Shown: positions 1-9,402, counted from the stretch's first letter. The stretch is 64,000 nt of DNA from JAJEDW01 sp963555775 (GCA_963555775.3 CAUVWY020000003.1:248001-312000), one strand, 5' to 3'. Numbers and translations are program-made. The notes: generated by a model not told the origin, from the sequence alone.

Positions 1-326
1 GGCAGATGGCGAAAATGGCCTTCGATCATCAGGGACATGCCGTCCCGAACCGTCTGATCGGACCTCCCGAACGTGACGTCGCGTGTCATGACGTCGGCGA
101 CAAAGGCCGCCTTCGACTGGCGTCCCCGAAGAATGACCCTGCGCGCATAGTCGCGCTCTGAAATAACACCGACGGGCAAGCTATTCGGGTCGTCCATCAC
201 CAACAGCAGGCCGACATCCTTTTCGGCCATCAACCTGATCGCATCGAAAACAGAGGCATCCGGCGCTATCGACCAGATGTCGGGCTCTTTATCGCGGGCA
301 CGGTCTTTCAGACTTGGACTCATCAT
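1..326 (-). CDS. CBS-domain protein, 3' end cut by window edge
   Basis: The reverse strand reads from tandem ATG codons at 326-321, preceded by a strong ribosome site (GAGGAAGG), to the window edge, giving about 108 residues. The peptide has the look of a CBS pair: an alternating helix-strand pattern with VISERDYARR near the middle and a second repeat beginning ADVMTRDVTF. CBS pairs bind adenosyl ligands and often act as regulatory modules. It is divergent from uvrA. The C-terminus lies outside the window, so any fused domain is unknown. Confidence 0.8.
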   Translation of the reverse strand, partial: MMSPSLKDRARDKEPDIWSIAPDASVFDAIRLMAEKDVGLLLVMDDPNSLPVGVISERDYARRVILRGRQSKAAFVADVMTRDVTFGRSDQTVRDGMSLMIEGHFRHL

Positions 327-566
327 CCTTCCTCGGAAAACAACTCGTCACGTGGCTGTCGCATCGGGGCCATTGTACTGCTCGTACAACGCCCGACAAA
401 GATGAACCACGCCGTCAAAACACGCATTCGGGCGGCGGGCTAACCGTCGATGCGCCATTTTCGGCGGCAAACCAATTCAATTCAACCCCATTGTTCCGTG
501 CATACCCGGATACAATAGTTGGTTTCTGGTCGACCCACCAGACCCAACCGAGGAGTTCCCGGCGGA

Positions 567-3371
567 ATGCCCATCCAGTCCATTCGTATTCGAGGCGCCA
601 GGCAGCACAACCTGAAGAACCTGGATTTGGATATTCCGCGCAACACGCTCACCGTCGTCACCGGTTTGAGCGGGTCGGGAAAGTCCAGCCTCGCGTTCGA
701 TACCATTTATGCCGAGGGGCAGCGCCGGTACGTGGAATCGTTGTCGGCCTACGCGCGCCAGTTCCTCGACCGGATGGAACCGCCGGATGTCGACTCTATC
801 GAAGGCTTGTCGCCGGCGATATCGATCGAACAGAAAAGCTCCGCGCGCAGCCCGCGTTCAACGGTGGGCACCGTCACCGAGATATACGACTACTTGCGGC
901 TCGCGTTTTCCGCCATCGGCCTGCCCCATTGCCCGGACTGTGGAAAGACCATCACTCAACAAAGTCCGGATCAGATCGTACGCAATCTGAAAGTCCTGCC
1001 GCACGGCGAACGGGTGATGATTCTGGCGCCGATCGTTCGGGGCCGCAAAGGCGAGTTCAAGGCCCAGCTTGCGGCGCTGGCACGGTCGGGATACGTCCGG
1101 GCCCGAATCGATGGGACCCTGCACAACCTCGACGAACCGATCGAACTCAATCGCCGCAAGAACCACACGATAGAAGTCGTGGTGGATCGCCTGATGGTGA
1201 AGAAAGGCATCGAACGGCGGCTGGAATCCTCGATCGAACGGTCCATCAAGCTTGCGAACGGTATCGTCCAGGTGGCGGTCGTCGGAGGAGAAGAACATCT
1301 GTATTCACAGAAAATGGCTTGCATCGACTGCGGCACGAACCTGCCGACGATCGAGCCGCGCACCTTCTCGTTCAACAGCATCTATGGCGCATGCCCCCGC
1401 TGCAAGGGCTTGGGAGTCCGTTTCGATTTCGATCCGGGCCGGATCGTCACGGATCCGACGCAGTCGATCATGAACGGCGGGCTCAGCCTGAACGGCTGGT
1501 TCGACGACGAGATCGAAAGGACTCTGAAAAAGATCGAACGGCACTACAAGGCCAACCTGGATACCCCGTTTCAGGATCTGCCCGCGAATGTGCAGAACGC
1601 CATCTTCCATGGCGTCCGGTCGAAGAAAATCGAGGGGATCATCGATATCCTGAATCGATTGTATGACGCGTCCAGCGACGACGAACTTGGCGAATACATG
1701 GCGACCAATCCGTGTTCGGAATGCGGAGGCACGCGATTGAGGGCAGAAAGCCTGGCCGTCACCATCGGCGGCCGCACAATCGCCGAAATCGCCGAGCTTC
1801 CAATCAGGAAATGTCTGGGGTTCCTGAGCGATTTGGAACTCGGTCCAAGAGAAACGCACATCGCAGGGCGAGTTGTACGGGAAATCGTCGAGCGATTGAA
1901 TTTTCTGAGCGCCGTCGGACTCGACTACCTCAGCCTCAACCGTGCGGCCAACACGCTTTCCGGAGGCGAGAGTCAACGGATCCGTCTGGCCACCCAGATC
2001 GGATCGCGATTGCGGGGCGTTCTCTACGTCCTGGACGAACCTTCGATCGGCCTTCACCACAAGGACAACCGACGTCTGCTTGAAACCCTGGAACGGCTAC
2101 GCGACCTTGGCAACACCGTCATTGTCGTCGAACACGACGAGGACACGATGCGTCGGGCCGACTACGTGGTCGACCTCGGACCGGGTGCCGGTATCGCCGG
2201 GGGACACGTCGTGGCCGAAGGACCGCCCGCAACCGTCGCAGCGGCGCCAGAAAGCCGCACCGGCCAGTATTTGTCGGGAAAGCTCCAGATTCCACTCCCG
2301 AAAAAGAGGCGCAAACCCTCACGCAAAGTCGTGAAGGTACGCGGTGCGACGGCACACAACCTGAAGGACATCGAGGTCTCGTTTCCGGTAGGCCTGATGA
2401 CGGTCGTGACCGGTGTATCGGGTTCAGGAAAATCCACGCTGGTGAACGACATTCTGTATCGCGCTCTGGCCCGCAAACTATATCGGGCCATGGACGAACC
2501 CGGAGCGCACAAGGACATCCGCGGGATGGACCACATCGACAAGGTGATCGAGATCGACCAGTCCCCTATTGGCCGAACACCGCGGTCCAACCCGGCGACA
2601 TATACGGGATTGTTCACGCCAATTCGAGATCTGTACGCGATGATGCCCGAGTCGCGTGCGCGCGGATACAAGCCGGGGAGGTTCAGCTTCAACGTCAAGG
2701 GCGGTCGTTGCGAGGCTTGCCGGGGCGACGGCCTGAGAAAGATCGAAATGAGTTTCCTTCCGAACGTCTATGTCACCTGCGAGGTGTGCCGAGGCAAACG
2801 GTACAACGGCGAAACTCTGGCGATCCGATACCGAGGCATGTCGATCTGCGATCTCCTGGACTCCAGCGTCGAGGATGCGCTGCCCGCTTTGGAAAACATT
2901 CCTCAGGTCAGCAGCAAGCTTCGGACGCTCGTCGACGTCGGACTCGGGTATCTCCGGCTCGGGCAACCGGCCACGACGCTTTCGGGCGGTGAAGCTCAAC
3001 GTATCAAGCTGGCACGCGAGTTGAGCCGGCGCTCCACAGGCAAGACGCTCTACATACTGGACGAGCCAACCACCGGCCTTCACTTCGACGACGTTCGGAA
3101 GCTGCTCGACATGTTGCAGCAGTTGACAGACCTTGGGAACACGGTGATTATTATCGAACATCATCTGGACGTCATCAGAACGGCCGACTGGATCGTGGAT
3201 CTGGGACCCGACGGCGGAGAGCGGGGTGGCCGTCTGGTCGTTGCAGGGACTCCTGAAGACGTTGCCCGCAACGCAGAATCCTATACAGGGGCCGCTCTCA
3301 CCACGCTTCTTTCCGGCACGCCGCGCACTGTGGAAGAAAAGGGAAGCGACGAAAGCCAGGGAAACCGATGA
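567..3371 (+). CDS. uvrA: UvrABC excinuclease subunit A
   Basis: DNA-damage recognition ATPase of nucleotide excision repair, about 934 residues, normal for the family. Two ABC modules are visible: Walker A GLSGSGKS near residue 33 and GVSGSGKS near 615, with signatures LSGGESQRI near 464 and LSGGEAQRI near 805, each followed by LDEP. The zinc module CEACRGDG...CEVC lies near 714, and CPDCGKT and CIDCG motifs lie in the first half. I chose the ATG at 567 because the family starts at about this point (IRIRGARQHNLKN). An in-frame GTG at 519 would add 16 unconserved residues. The stop overlaps the gmhA start. Confidence 0.97.
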   Translation: MPIQSIRIRGARQHNLKNLDLDIPRNTLTVVTGLSGSGKSSLAFDTIYAEGQRRYVESLSAYARQFLDRMEPPDVDSIEGLSPAISIEQKSSARSPRSTVGTVTEIYDYLRLAFSAIGLPHCPDCGKTITQQSPDQIVRNLKVLPHGERVMILAPIVRGRKGEFKAQLAALARSGYVRARIDGTLHNLDEPIELNRRKNHTIEVVVDRLMVKKGIERRLESSIERSIKLANGIVQVAVVGGEEHLYSQKMACIDCGTNLPTIEPRTFSFNSIYGACPRCKGLGVRFDFDPGRIVTDPTQSIMNGGLSLNGWFDDEIERTLKKIERHYKANLDTPFQDLPANVQNAIFHGVRSKKIEGIIDILNRLYDASSDDELGEYMATNPCSECGGTRLRAESLAVTIGGRTIAEIAELPIRKCLGFLSDLELGPRETHIAGRVVREIVERLNFLSAVGLDYLSLNRAANTLSGGESQRIRLATQIGSRLRGVLYVLDEPSIGLHHKDNRRLLETLERLRDLGNTVIVVEHDEDTMRRADYVVDLGPGAGIAGGHVVAEGPPATVAAAPESRTGQYLSGKLQIPLPKKRRKPSRKVVKVRGATAHNLKDIEVSFPVGLMTVVTGVSGSGKSTLVNDILYRALARKLYRAMDEPGAHKDIRGMDHIDKVIEIDQSPIGRTPRSNPATYTGLFTPIRDLYAMMPESRARGYKPGRFSFNVKGGRCEACRGDGLRKIEMSFLPNVYVTCEVCRGKRYNGETLAIRYRGMSICDLLDSSVEDALPALENIPQVSSKLRTLVDVGLGYLRLGQPATTLSGGEAQRIKLARELSRRSTGKTLYILDEPTTGLHFDDVRKLLDMLQQLTDLGNTVIIIEHHLDVIRTADWIVDLGPDGGERGGRLVVAGTPEDVARNAESYTGAALTTLLSGTPRTVEEKGSDESQGNR

Positions 3372-3976
3372 ACGATCCGGGACAGGCGCTCGACCGATTG
3401 GTTGCGGACAGCCACCGGACACAGGAACGGTTTTTTGCCGACAATCGGGAGACGATCCTGAACGTAGCCAACGCGATTGCCGCACGCATGCGTAAAGGTG
3501 GCAAGATTCTGTTCTTCGGAAACGGGGGGAGCGCCGCCGCCGCCCAGCACATCGCCGCCGAGTTCGTAGGCCGGTTCATTCCCGATAGACCGGCACTCCC
3601 GGCAATGTCCCTGTCGACCGACACTTCGATCCTGACGGCGCTGGCGAATGACTACGGATACGAGCAGATATTCACGCGTCAGATCGAGGCCCACGGGCGG
3701 AAAGGCGACATCGCCATCGGCATGTCCACCAGCGGCAACTCCGAAAACGTGTTGAGGGGTCTCGAGGCGGCCCGAAACGCCGGCCTTTATACCGTTGGTT
3801 TCACTGGCCAGAACGGGTGTGCAAGTGGATCCAGAATGAAGGACATCGCAGAGGTTCTGTTTTGCGTTCCGTCGGGCGTGACCCCCAGGATCCAGGAAAC
3901 CCATACCCTGCTTGGACATTCGTTGTGCGAACTGGTTGACCGCTCTTTGTTTCCCGGCGCTTACGCCACGGACTGA
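3368..3976 (+). CDS. gmhA: Phosphoheptose isomerase (SIS domain)
   Basis: Converts sedoheptulose 7-phosphate to D-glycero-D-manno-heptose 7-phosphate, the first step towards ADP-heptose for lipopolysaccharide inner core. The 202-residue protein carries the SIS sugar-binding loop FGNGGSAAAAQHIAAEF near residue 50 and a second loop with MSTSGNSENV. Its ATG overlaps the uvrA stop (ATGA), implying translational coupling. No other heptose genes lie in the window. The related SIS protein DiaA is an alternative, but the residue pattern and length favour GmhA. Confidence 0.88.
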   Translation: MNDPGQALDRLVADSHRTQERFFADNRETILNVANAIAARMRKGGKILFFGNGGSAAAAQHIAAEFVGRFIPDRPALPAMSLSTDTSILTALANDYGYEQIFTRQIEAHGRKGDIAIGMSTSGNSENVLRGLEAARNAGLYTVGFTGQNGCASGSRMKDIAEVLFCVPSGVTPRIQETHTLLGHSLCELVDRSLFPGAYATD

Positions 3977-3995
3977 CAACGCCGCGCGATTCCTC

Positions 3996-4976
3996 ATGAC
4001 CAAGTCCAAATATTCCATTCAACCTCTCGAGTTCGACGACATATCGACCTATGCGATCGCCGATAGGGCGAGCAAGGTGCATGTCGGCCTTTTCGGAAGG
4101 TCAGCCGCACCGGACGACACCGTCGGCGATTTCATCGACAAGCTGCCTCGCATTCTTGCCGGAAACCAACTTCGCGATCTCATCGCCGCAATCCGGCGTG
4201 CGAAAGACGATGGCAAGCCGATTCTGTGGGGAATGGGGGGACACGTCATCAAATGCGGCCTTGGACCGATCCTGATCGACATGATGCGCGGCGGTTTCGT
4301 GACCGGAATTGCGATGAACGGTTCCGGCGCGATTCACGATTTCGAAATCGCACTGCACGGGTCCACCTCCGAAGAAGTCGAAAACGAGTTGAAGACCGGA
4401 CGATTCGGGATGGCACGCGAAACTGGCGAATACCTGAACCGGGCCATCGGCCAGGCCGCGACGGACGGGATTGGCATGGGCGAAGGCGTCGGACGATTCC
4501 TTCATGATTCGGGTCACGGAATCCGGTTCCAACACCTCGATTCAAGCGTTCTCTACGAGGCGTACGCCCGTTCGATCCCGACGACGGTTCACGTGGCGAT
4601 CGGGACCGACACCATCCACAACCATCCAACCGCGTCCGGCGCACAGATCGGCAAGGCCACGATGCACGACTTCAAGCTCTTGTCGGCGCTGGTCACGAAA
4701 CTGGAGGGCGGAGTCTACATCAACCTGGGTTCGGCGGTGATTCTTCCGGAGGTGTTCCTGAAAGCGCTTTCGGCGGCCCTCAACCTGGGACATTCAGTCG
4801 GCCGCATCACCACAGCCAATCTCGATTTCATTCAACACTACCGTCCAGGCGAAAACGTCCTGAAGCGGCCGGCCGAGCGTGGCGGCCGGGCGATCGCGCT
4901 GACCGGACATCACGAGATCATGCTGCCTCTGATCGCAGCCGCTTTGAAACAACCCGGAATCGACAATGGACACTGA
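3996..4976 (+). CDS. Deoxyhypusine-synthase-like protein (tentative)
   Basis: A real 326-residue gene by its tight spacing to gmhA (19 bp) and overlap with the next gene. Its blocks include GMGGHVIKCGLGP near residue 77, MNGSGAIHDFE near 107, and a later IGTDTIHNHP segment. These recall the NAD-binding fold of the deoxyhypusine synthase superfamily, which has uncharacterised bacterial members, but I matched from memory only. I cannot point to the catalytic lysine used by eukaryotic deoxyhypusine synthase. Position next to gmhA could instead suggest a role in sugar or envelope metabolism. The ATG at 3996 is chosen because it follows the gmhA stop; upstream residues overlap gmhA. Confidence 0.5.
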   Translation: MTKSKYSIQPLEFDDISTYAIADRASKVHVGLFGRSAAPDDTVGDFIDKLPRILAGNQLRDLIAAIRRAKDDGKPILWGMGGHVIKCGLGPILIDMMRGGFVTGIAMNGSGAIHDFEIALHGSTSEEVENELKTGRFGMARETGEYLNRAIGQAATDGIGMGEGVGRFLHDSGHGIRFQHLDSSVLYEAYARSIPTTVHVAIGTDTIHNHPTASGAQIGKATMHDFKLLSALVTKLEGGVYINLGSAVILPEVFLKALSAALNLGHSVGRITTANLDFIQHYRPGENVLKRPAERGGRAIALTGHHEIMLPLIAAALKQPGIDNGH

Positions 4977-5715
4977 AGTGGAGTCGGTCCAGCCGCTTCC
5001 AACACAGGTATTGGATCGGCCGGAACACCGTTGGCGCGGCCGAGATATCACCTTTTTCGGACTTGCGTTCATCGCGCTGATTCCGATCGTTTCCACGATC
5101 GTCAACATCGTTCCCGTCGCGGGCGAGAACGCCAATACCATACGGGCCTTGATCGGAACGCTCGTGCTTCAGTTGACTCTTGTCGCCTTGGTCGCCGGAC
5201 TGGTCCGAGGTGTCTACGGACTGCCCTTTCTGAAAGAACTGCGCTGGACCCGGGCGTATTCGGGCGGCAACGGTTCCCTGGTCTTGTTGGGCATGGCACT
5301 GGCGTTTGCGGTCATGATCGTGTCGACGTTGTTTCCTCCGGACGATCCGCCGATCCAACAGCTTCTGAACACGCCCGAAGCCGTCGCGATGGTTGCGGTT
5401 TACGCCGTTCTGTTTGCACCGCTTCTCGAAGAGGTGCTCGTCCGGGGATTCCTGTACCGTGTTTTGGAACAAATGGGGGGCGCATCGATCGCCGTATGGA
5501 CGACCGTCGTCGTTTTTGGTCTGCTCCATGTACCGCAACTCCTGGGAAGCCCGGCGAGTATGCTCCTCATCTTTGGCGTCGGTCTCGTTCTCTCCAAGGT
5601 GCGGCACCAGACAAACTCGCTCATTCCTTCGGTGATCGTGCACACCGCATATAACGGCATGATTTTCGTGGCGTTTCTGTTGGGTACGCTTGTCCAGGGA
5701 AGCATGACACCATAA
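4966..5715 (+). CDS. CPBP family intramembrane metalloprotease
   Basis: A 249-residue membrane protein of the CAAX-protease/bacteriocin-processing (Abi) family. All three signature motifs are present: EEVLVRGFLYR near residue 154 (the EExxxR pair), FGLLHVP near 183 and HTAYNGM near 225. Several hydrophobic segments surround them. Family members act inside the membrane as metal-dependent proteases with mostly unknown substrates. The start overlaps the end of the preceding gene by 11 bases, so it is the last gene of the uvrA-gmhA run. A short repeat element begins 5 bp after its stop. Confidence 0.9.
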   Translation: MDTEVESVQPLPTQVLDRPEHRWRGRDITFFGLAFIALIPIVSTIVNIVPVAGENANTIRALIGTLVLQLTLVALVAGLVRGVYGLPFLKELRWTRAYSGGNGSLVLLGMALAFAVMIVSTLFPPDDPPIQQLLNTPEAVAMVAVYAVLFAPLLEEVLVRGFLYRVLEQMGGASIAVWTTVVVFGLLHVPQLLGSPASMLLIFGVGLVLSKVRHQTNSLIPSVIVHTAYNGMIFVAFLLGTLVQGSMTP

Positions 5716-5720
5716 CCGCT

Positions 5721-5882
5721 AACAGCCTGTGGTGGAACCCCGCGTCGCACCGAGAGCGGCGAGGCGCCCGGCTGACAAGGCGCGAGGAGGGAGCATATTC
5801 CCGATATGTGACCGACGAGCAACGCAGTTCAGGCGGAATGCATCGACGGTCGAATTCAGCGAGGGTTTCACCACAGGCTGTT
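5721..5882. repeat. MITE-like element with terminal inverted repeats
   Basis: A roughly 162-bp non-coding element. Its left end AACAGCCTGTGGTGGAACCC (5721-5740) is repeated as a near-perfect inverse at 5861-5882. It starts 5 bp after a stop codon. The core GCCTGTGGTGGAA recurs at 17891 and, inverted, at 34407-34420. No open frame is convincing inside it. Confidence 0.75.
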
Positions 5883-5904
5883 AAGCAAGGGGAGGAACAA
5901 CAAC

Positions 5905-6477
5905 GTGACGGATGCGAACGACAGCATCGACGTGGTGGACTACGGACCACTGGCAGGACTGATTGGCGTCTGGACGGGAGAAAAGGGAATGGATGTCGCT
6001 CCGGAACCGGACGGCCCCGCGGAAAGTCCTTTCTTCGAGACGCTGGAATTCACGGCTTGCGGAGACGTGGAGAATGCGGAGTCTCAGGTTATTTCGGCGA
6101 TACGATATCAACAGACTGTCAGCCGCAAATCGAATAACAAGGTGTTTCACAACCAGACCGGGTATTGGATGTGGGATCCGTCGAGGAACCTCGTCATGCA
6201 GTCGCTGACGATTCCGCGCGCCGTATGCGTGCTTGCCGGGGGTGGGGCATCCGAGGCTGACGGTATTACAATCCTGACGGTCAAGGCGGGAATCGACGAT
6301 TCGGACTGGGGTGTAATTCAATCGCCCTTCATGCGGGACAATGCCCGGACGCTGGGATTCAGCCATTCGCTCAGCGTGAGCGAGCACACGCTGAGCTACG
6401 CCGAGACGACGGTGCTTGAAATTTACGGCAGACGGTTCGATCATACGGACAGCAACAACCTTCGACGGAAGGGTTGA
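5905..6477 (+). CDS. Nitrobindin-like heme-binding beta-barrel protein
   Basis: A 190-residue protein starting at GTG with a good ribosome site (GGAGGA, 5890s). It shows the family hallmarks: the GVWTGEKG motif (GxWxG) near residue 22 and the C-terminal YAETTVLEIYGRRFDHTD block near 170-185. It belongs to the FABP-like/THAP4 heme-binding group, whose characterised members bind heme and act on nitric oxide or peroxynitrite. Function in this organism is inferred from family only. It ends 14 bp before the DUF3500 gene and is probably cotranscribed with it. Confidence 0.78.
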   Translation: MTDANDSIDVVDYGPLAGLIGVWTGEKGMDVAPEPDGPAESPFFETLEFTACGDVENAESQVISAIRYQQTVSRKSNNKVFHNQTGYWMWDPSRNLVMQSLTIPRAVCVLAGGGASEADGITILTVKAGIDDSDWGVIQSPFMRDNARTLGFSHSLSVSEHTLSYAETTVLEIYGRRFDHTDSNNLRRKG

Positions 6478-6491
6478 AAAGGGGATCGGAA

Positions 6492-7709
6492 ATGAAGCGA
6501 TACTGGCGAGTCTATGCAATATGTCTGAGCTTTGTTGCCGCGTTGGGCGCGGCTGCGATTGGCGGCTCCGCCCAAGACGCCGAGCTTGAACGGTTTCTGG
6601 AGCAATCGCGTCAATGGAGCGCCGATATGGAGGGCCGCGGACTCGCCTCTCCGTTCACGGGTTTGACGACAAACGGCGAGGTGGTCCCGGGTCTGTTCGA
6701 GATTCGGTCGACGGGGGTCTCGACCGCGCCCATCCAGGAGGCGGCCGATCGGTTCCTCGGCACGCTCAGTGCGGAGCAACGGCGCAGCACGGTGTTTGCC
6801 GAAAACGACGATGAGTGGCGCAAATGGGCCAACCAGCACATCTACTACAGGGATGGCATTTCCTTTGAAGAGATGACCGGGCAACAGCGCGATGCCGCGT
6901 TCTCGATGCTCGGAGCAGCCCTCAGCGCCAAAGGGCTGGATCTGACGCGCGACATCATGCGGCTGAACGAAACGCTCGGGGAACTCAACAACAACAATTT
7001 CGTCGAATACGGCGAATGGAAGTACTGGATTTCGATCATGGGCGAGCCATCGGCCACCGAGCCGTGGGGTTGGCAGTTGGACGGTCATCACCTGAACCTG
7101 AACTATTTCGTCATGGGCGACCAAGTCGTGATGACTCCGGCCTTCTGGGGTTCCGAACCCGCCGTCGCGACATCGGGCAAGTTTGCCGGCACGTCGATCA
7201 TGACCGAAGAACAGGACAGCGGACTGGCCATGATCCGCGCTCTGACGCCGAACCAGCAGCGGGACGCGATCCTGGAGACATCCAAGACCGGAAACAACAT
7301 TCTGTCGCAGGCTTTCAGTGACAACGTTGTCCTGGACTATGCCGGAATCCGGGCCGACTCGCTGGACGACTCCCAGCAACGGAAGTTGCTCGATCTGATC
7401 GCACTGTACGTCGCCAACATGCGCGACGCGCACGCCAGGGTCCGCATGTCCGAGGTTGAGGAACATCTCGACGACACGTACTTTGCCTGGATCGGCGGCA
7501 CCGCGGATGATTCGGTGTATTACTACCGCATCCACAGCCCGGTCATCATGATCGAATTCGATCACGAAACTCCGGTGGGACTCCGCCACCTGTATCCGCC
7601 GGGCGTTCCATACCGGGAACATATCCACTCCGTCGTCCGGACGCCCAATGGCAACGACTACGGGAAAGACCTTCTGCGGCAACACTACGAGGCGCACCCG
7701 CACGGGTAG
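6492..7709 (+). CDS. Exported DUF3500 protein
   Basis: A 405-residue protein with an N-terminal signal sequence (KR followed by about 20 hydrophobic residues, ending near GGSAQ). The rest matches the DUF3500 pattern: LEQSRQW near the start, RRSTVFAENDDEWRKW, WGWQLDGHHLNLNYF near residue 195, and a C-terminal HxH-rich stretch (EHIHSVVRTPNGNDYG). Biochemical function of DUF3500 is not known. An in-frame TTG at 6474 overlaps the preceding stop, but the ATG at 6492 is better placed after the GGGGATCGGA purine run and gives a clean signal peptide. Confidence 0.85.
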   Translation: MKRYWRVYAICLSFVAALGAAAIGGSAQDAELERFLEQSRQWSADMEGRGLASPFTGLTTNGEVVPGLFEIRSTGVSTAPIQEAADRFLGTLSAEQRRSTVFAENDDEWRKWANQHIYYRDGISFEEMTGQQRDAAFSMLGAALSAKGLDLTRDIMRLNETLGELNNNNFVEYGEWKYWISIMGEPSATEPWGWQLDGHHLNLNYFVMGDQVVMTPAFWGSEPAVATSGKFAGTSIMTEEQDSGLAMIRALTPNQQRDAILETSKTGNNILSQAFSDNVVLDYAGIRADSLDDSQQRKLLDLIALYVANMRDAHARVRMSEVEEHLDDTYFAWIGGTADDSVYYYRIHSPVIMIEFDHETPVGLRHLYPPGVPYREHIHSVVRTPNGNDYGKDLLRQHYEAHPHG

Positions 7710-7728
7710 GCGCACGGGGCTGTAGGCA

Positions 7729-8220
7729 ATGAATCCATCCGAGCGGCCCGGGCCCGGGCGGCTCGAAGCGATCTGGTTGAAACGCGCGCACCGCGGACCG
7801 ATGGACGCGGTGGCGGAAGCGCGCGCAATCCTCGGTCACGGCCTTGAAGGCAACGCCGACAAGGGCAAGATCCGCCAGATCACGATTATCGAACGTGAGA
7901 TGTGGGAGGCAGTCACGAGCCGAACGGGCTCCGATGCCCCGCCGTCGTCGCGCCGCGCGAACCTCATGTTGAGCGGGATATCGCTGGCGGGCACCCGCAA
8001 TCGGATTCTGCGGATCGGTGTTGTTCGTCTGCTGATCGCGGGAGAAACCAAACCATGCGAGCGAATGGAGGCCGTGGCGGACGGTCTTGAACAAGCCATG
8101 TACAACGGTTGGTACGGCGGCGCATTCGCACAGGTGCTGAACGGCGGGACGATTCGAACCGGTGACGCCGTGGCGTGGGAGCGGGACGAAGCGCCGGCGC
8201 GGGAAAAGCAGGTAAAATAG
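7729..8220 (+). CDS. MOSC-domain protein
   Basis: A 163-residue single-domain protein with MOSC features: an opening EAIWLKRAHRGPM strand pair, KGKIRQITIIERE, and the RRANLMLSGI segment that in MOSC proteins forms the RxNL core. MOSC domains act in molybdenum-cofactor sulfuration or sulfur transfer; conserved cysteines vary, and the only cysteine here (KPCERM) sits near residue 111. It lies 23 bp upstream of tyrA and 19 bp after DUF3500. No molybdenum-cofactor genes are nearby, so the substrate is open. Confidence 0.85.
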   Translation: MNPSERPGPGRLEAIWLKRAHRGPMDAVAEARAILGHGLEGNADKGKIRQITIIEREMWEAVTSRTGSDAPPSSRRANLMLSGISLAGTRNRILRIGVVRLLIAGETKPCERMEAVADGLEQAMYNGWYGGAFAQVLNGGTIRTGDAVAWERDEAPAREKQVK

Positions 8221-8243
8221 GGCCTCCCGGAAACGAGGACTCG

Positions 8244-9383
8244 ATGGACGGAAACGAGCAAAACGAGCTCAAGACACTACGCGACAAGCTGGGCGAATTG
8301 GACAACAACCTGTTCAGGCACCTCGTCGAGCGTCAGCGCATCGTCACCGCGATCGGGCGGCTGAAGGCGGCCGCGGGCCGCCCCACACGGGACTACCGGC
8401 AGGAAAAGGAAGTGATCGAACGCGCCAAGAAGGCCGCGGCCGCGGTCGGCGTCAATGCCGGATTTGCCGAAGACCTTATGCTCTTGTTGATCCGCGAGTC
8501 GTTGACGGCGCAGGAAAAGGACCGCGTCCATGCAGGCGCCAGAGGAACCGGCCGCAGAGTCCTGGTGATCGGCGGAAACGGCCATATGGGCCGATGGCTC
8601 GTACGGTTTCTCACATCTCAGAACTTCGCCGTCGAGGTCGCCGACCCCTCCGGTGCGCCCGACGACGTAGCTCACATCCCCGACTGGAATGCATCGGACC
8701 TCAGCCACGACATCATCATCGTCGCCACGCCGCTTCAGTTGTGCAGAAGAATTCTCGAAGACTTGGCCGCGAGGCGCCCGCGGGGGGTGGTTTTCGATAT
8801 CAGTTCCTTGAAAACCCCATTGCGGCCCGGGCTGCGGGCGCTGGCGGATGCCGGGGTCAGGGTCACATCGATTCACCCAATGTTCGGACCGGACACGCAG
8901 ATGCTCTCCGGGCGGCACGTCATATTCATCGATCTGGGGTCACCCGAAGCCACCGCGCAGGCCAGGGAACTGTTCGCCTCCACGATGGCCGTTCAGGTGG
9001 ACATGGACCTGGAATCCCACGATCGTCTTGTCGCCTACATTCTTGGCCTATCGCATGCCACAAACATCGCCTTCTTCACTGCTCTCGCAGAAAGCGGTGA
9101 AGCGGCCCCGCAACTCGCCCGTCTGTCGAGTACGACATTTGACGCCCAACTCGAAATCGCAACCCGAGTCGCCGCAGACAACCCGAATCTCTATTATGAG
9201 ATCCAATCACTGAACGAGTACGGAAGCGAGGCCCTGGCCGCTCTCTCGTATGCCGTCGAACGAATCCGATCGGTGATCCGGGCCGGGAATTCCAAGGAAT
9301 TTGTCGCGATAATGACGCGCGGGCGGGAATACCTGAGCGGACGGGAACTGGTTGCCGGGAACGAAGCGCCCGGAAGCCATTAG
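8244..9383 (+). CDS. tyrA: Chorismate mutase / prephenate dehydrogenase (T-protein)
   Basis: Bifunctional tyrosine-biosynthesis enzyme of about 379 residues. Residues 1-90 form an AroQ-type chorismate mutase (LRDKLGELDNNLFRHLVERQ, RQEKEVIERAK). From residue 105 follows the dehydrogenase Rossmann fold with GGNGHMGRW, then DISSLKTPL and SIHPMFGP in the active-site region and a C-terminal helical domain. The ATG at 8244 follows an ACGAGGAC ribosome site. The next gene is lysA 19 bp later, making a small amino-acid operon with the MOSC gene. Confidence 0.95.
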   Translation: MDGNEQNELKTLRDKLGELDNNLFRHLVERQRIVTAIGRLKAAAGRPTRDYRQEKEVIERAKKAAAAVGVNAGFAEDLMLLLIRESLTAQEKDRVHAGARGTGRRVLVIGGNGHMGRWLVRFLTSQNFAVEVADPSGAPDDVAHIPDWNASDLSHDIIIVATPLQLCRRILEDLAARRPRGVVFDISSLKTPLRPGLRALADAGVRVTSIHPMFGPDTQMLSGRHVIFIDLGSPEATAQARELFASTMAVQVDMDLESHDRLVAYILGLSHATNIAFFTALAESGEAAPQLARLSSTTFDAQLEIATRVAADNPNLYYEIQSLNEYGSEALAALSYAVERIRSVIRAGNSKEFVAIMTRGREYLSGRELVAGNEAPGSH

Positions 9384-9402
9384 TTCTGGAAGGGCCGAGA
9401 CG

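Noticed and set aside
314..1666. 450-codon forward frame overlapping uvrA
   Set aside because: Out of frame with uvrA, Arg/Pro-rich composition typical of shadow frames in GC-rich DNA, and no domain.
2478..3485. 335-codon reverse frame over the uvrA 3' end
   Set aside because: Antisense to a certain gene; no recognisable motif or ribosome site.
6441..7715. 424-codon reverse frame opposite DUF3500
   Set aside because: Exact shadow of the DUF3500 gene, which has a signal peptide and family motifs in the forward sense.
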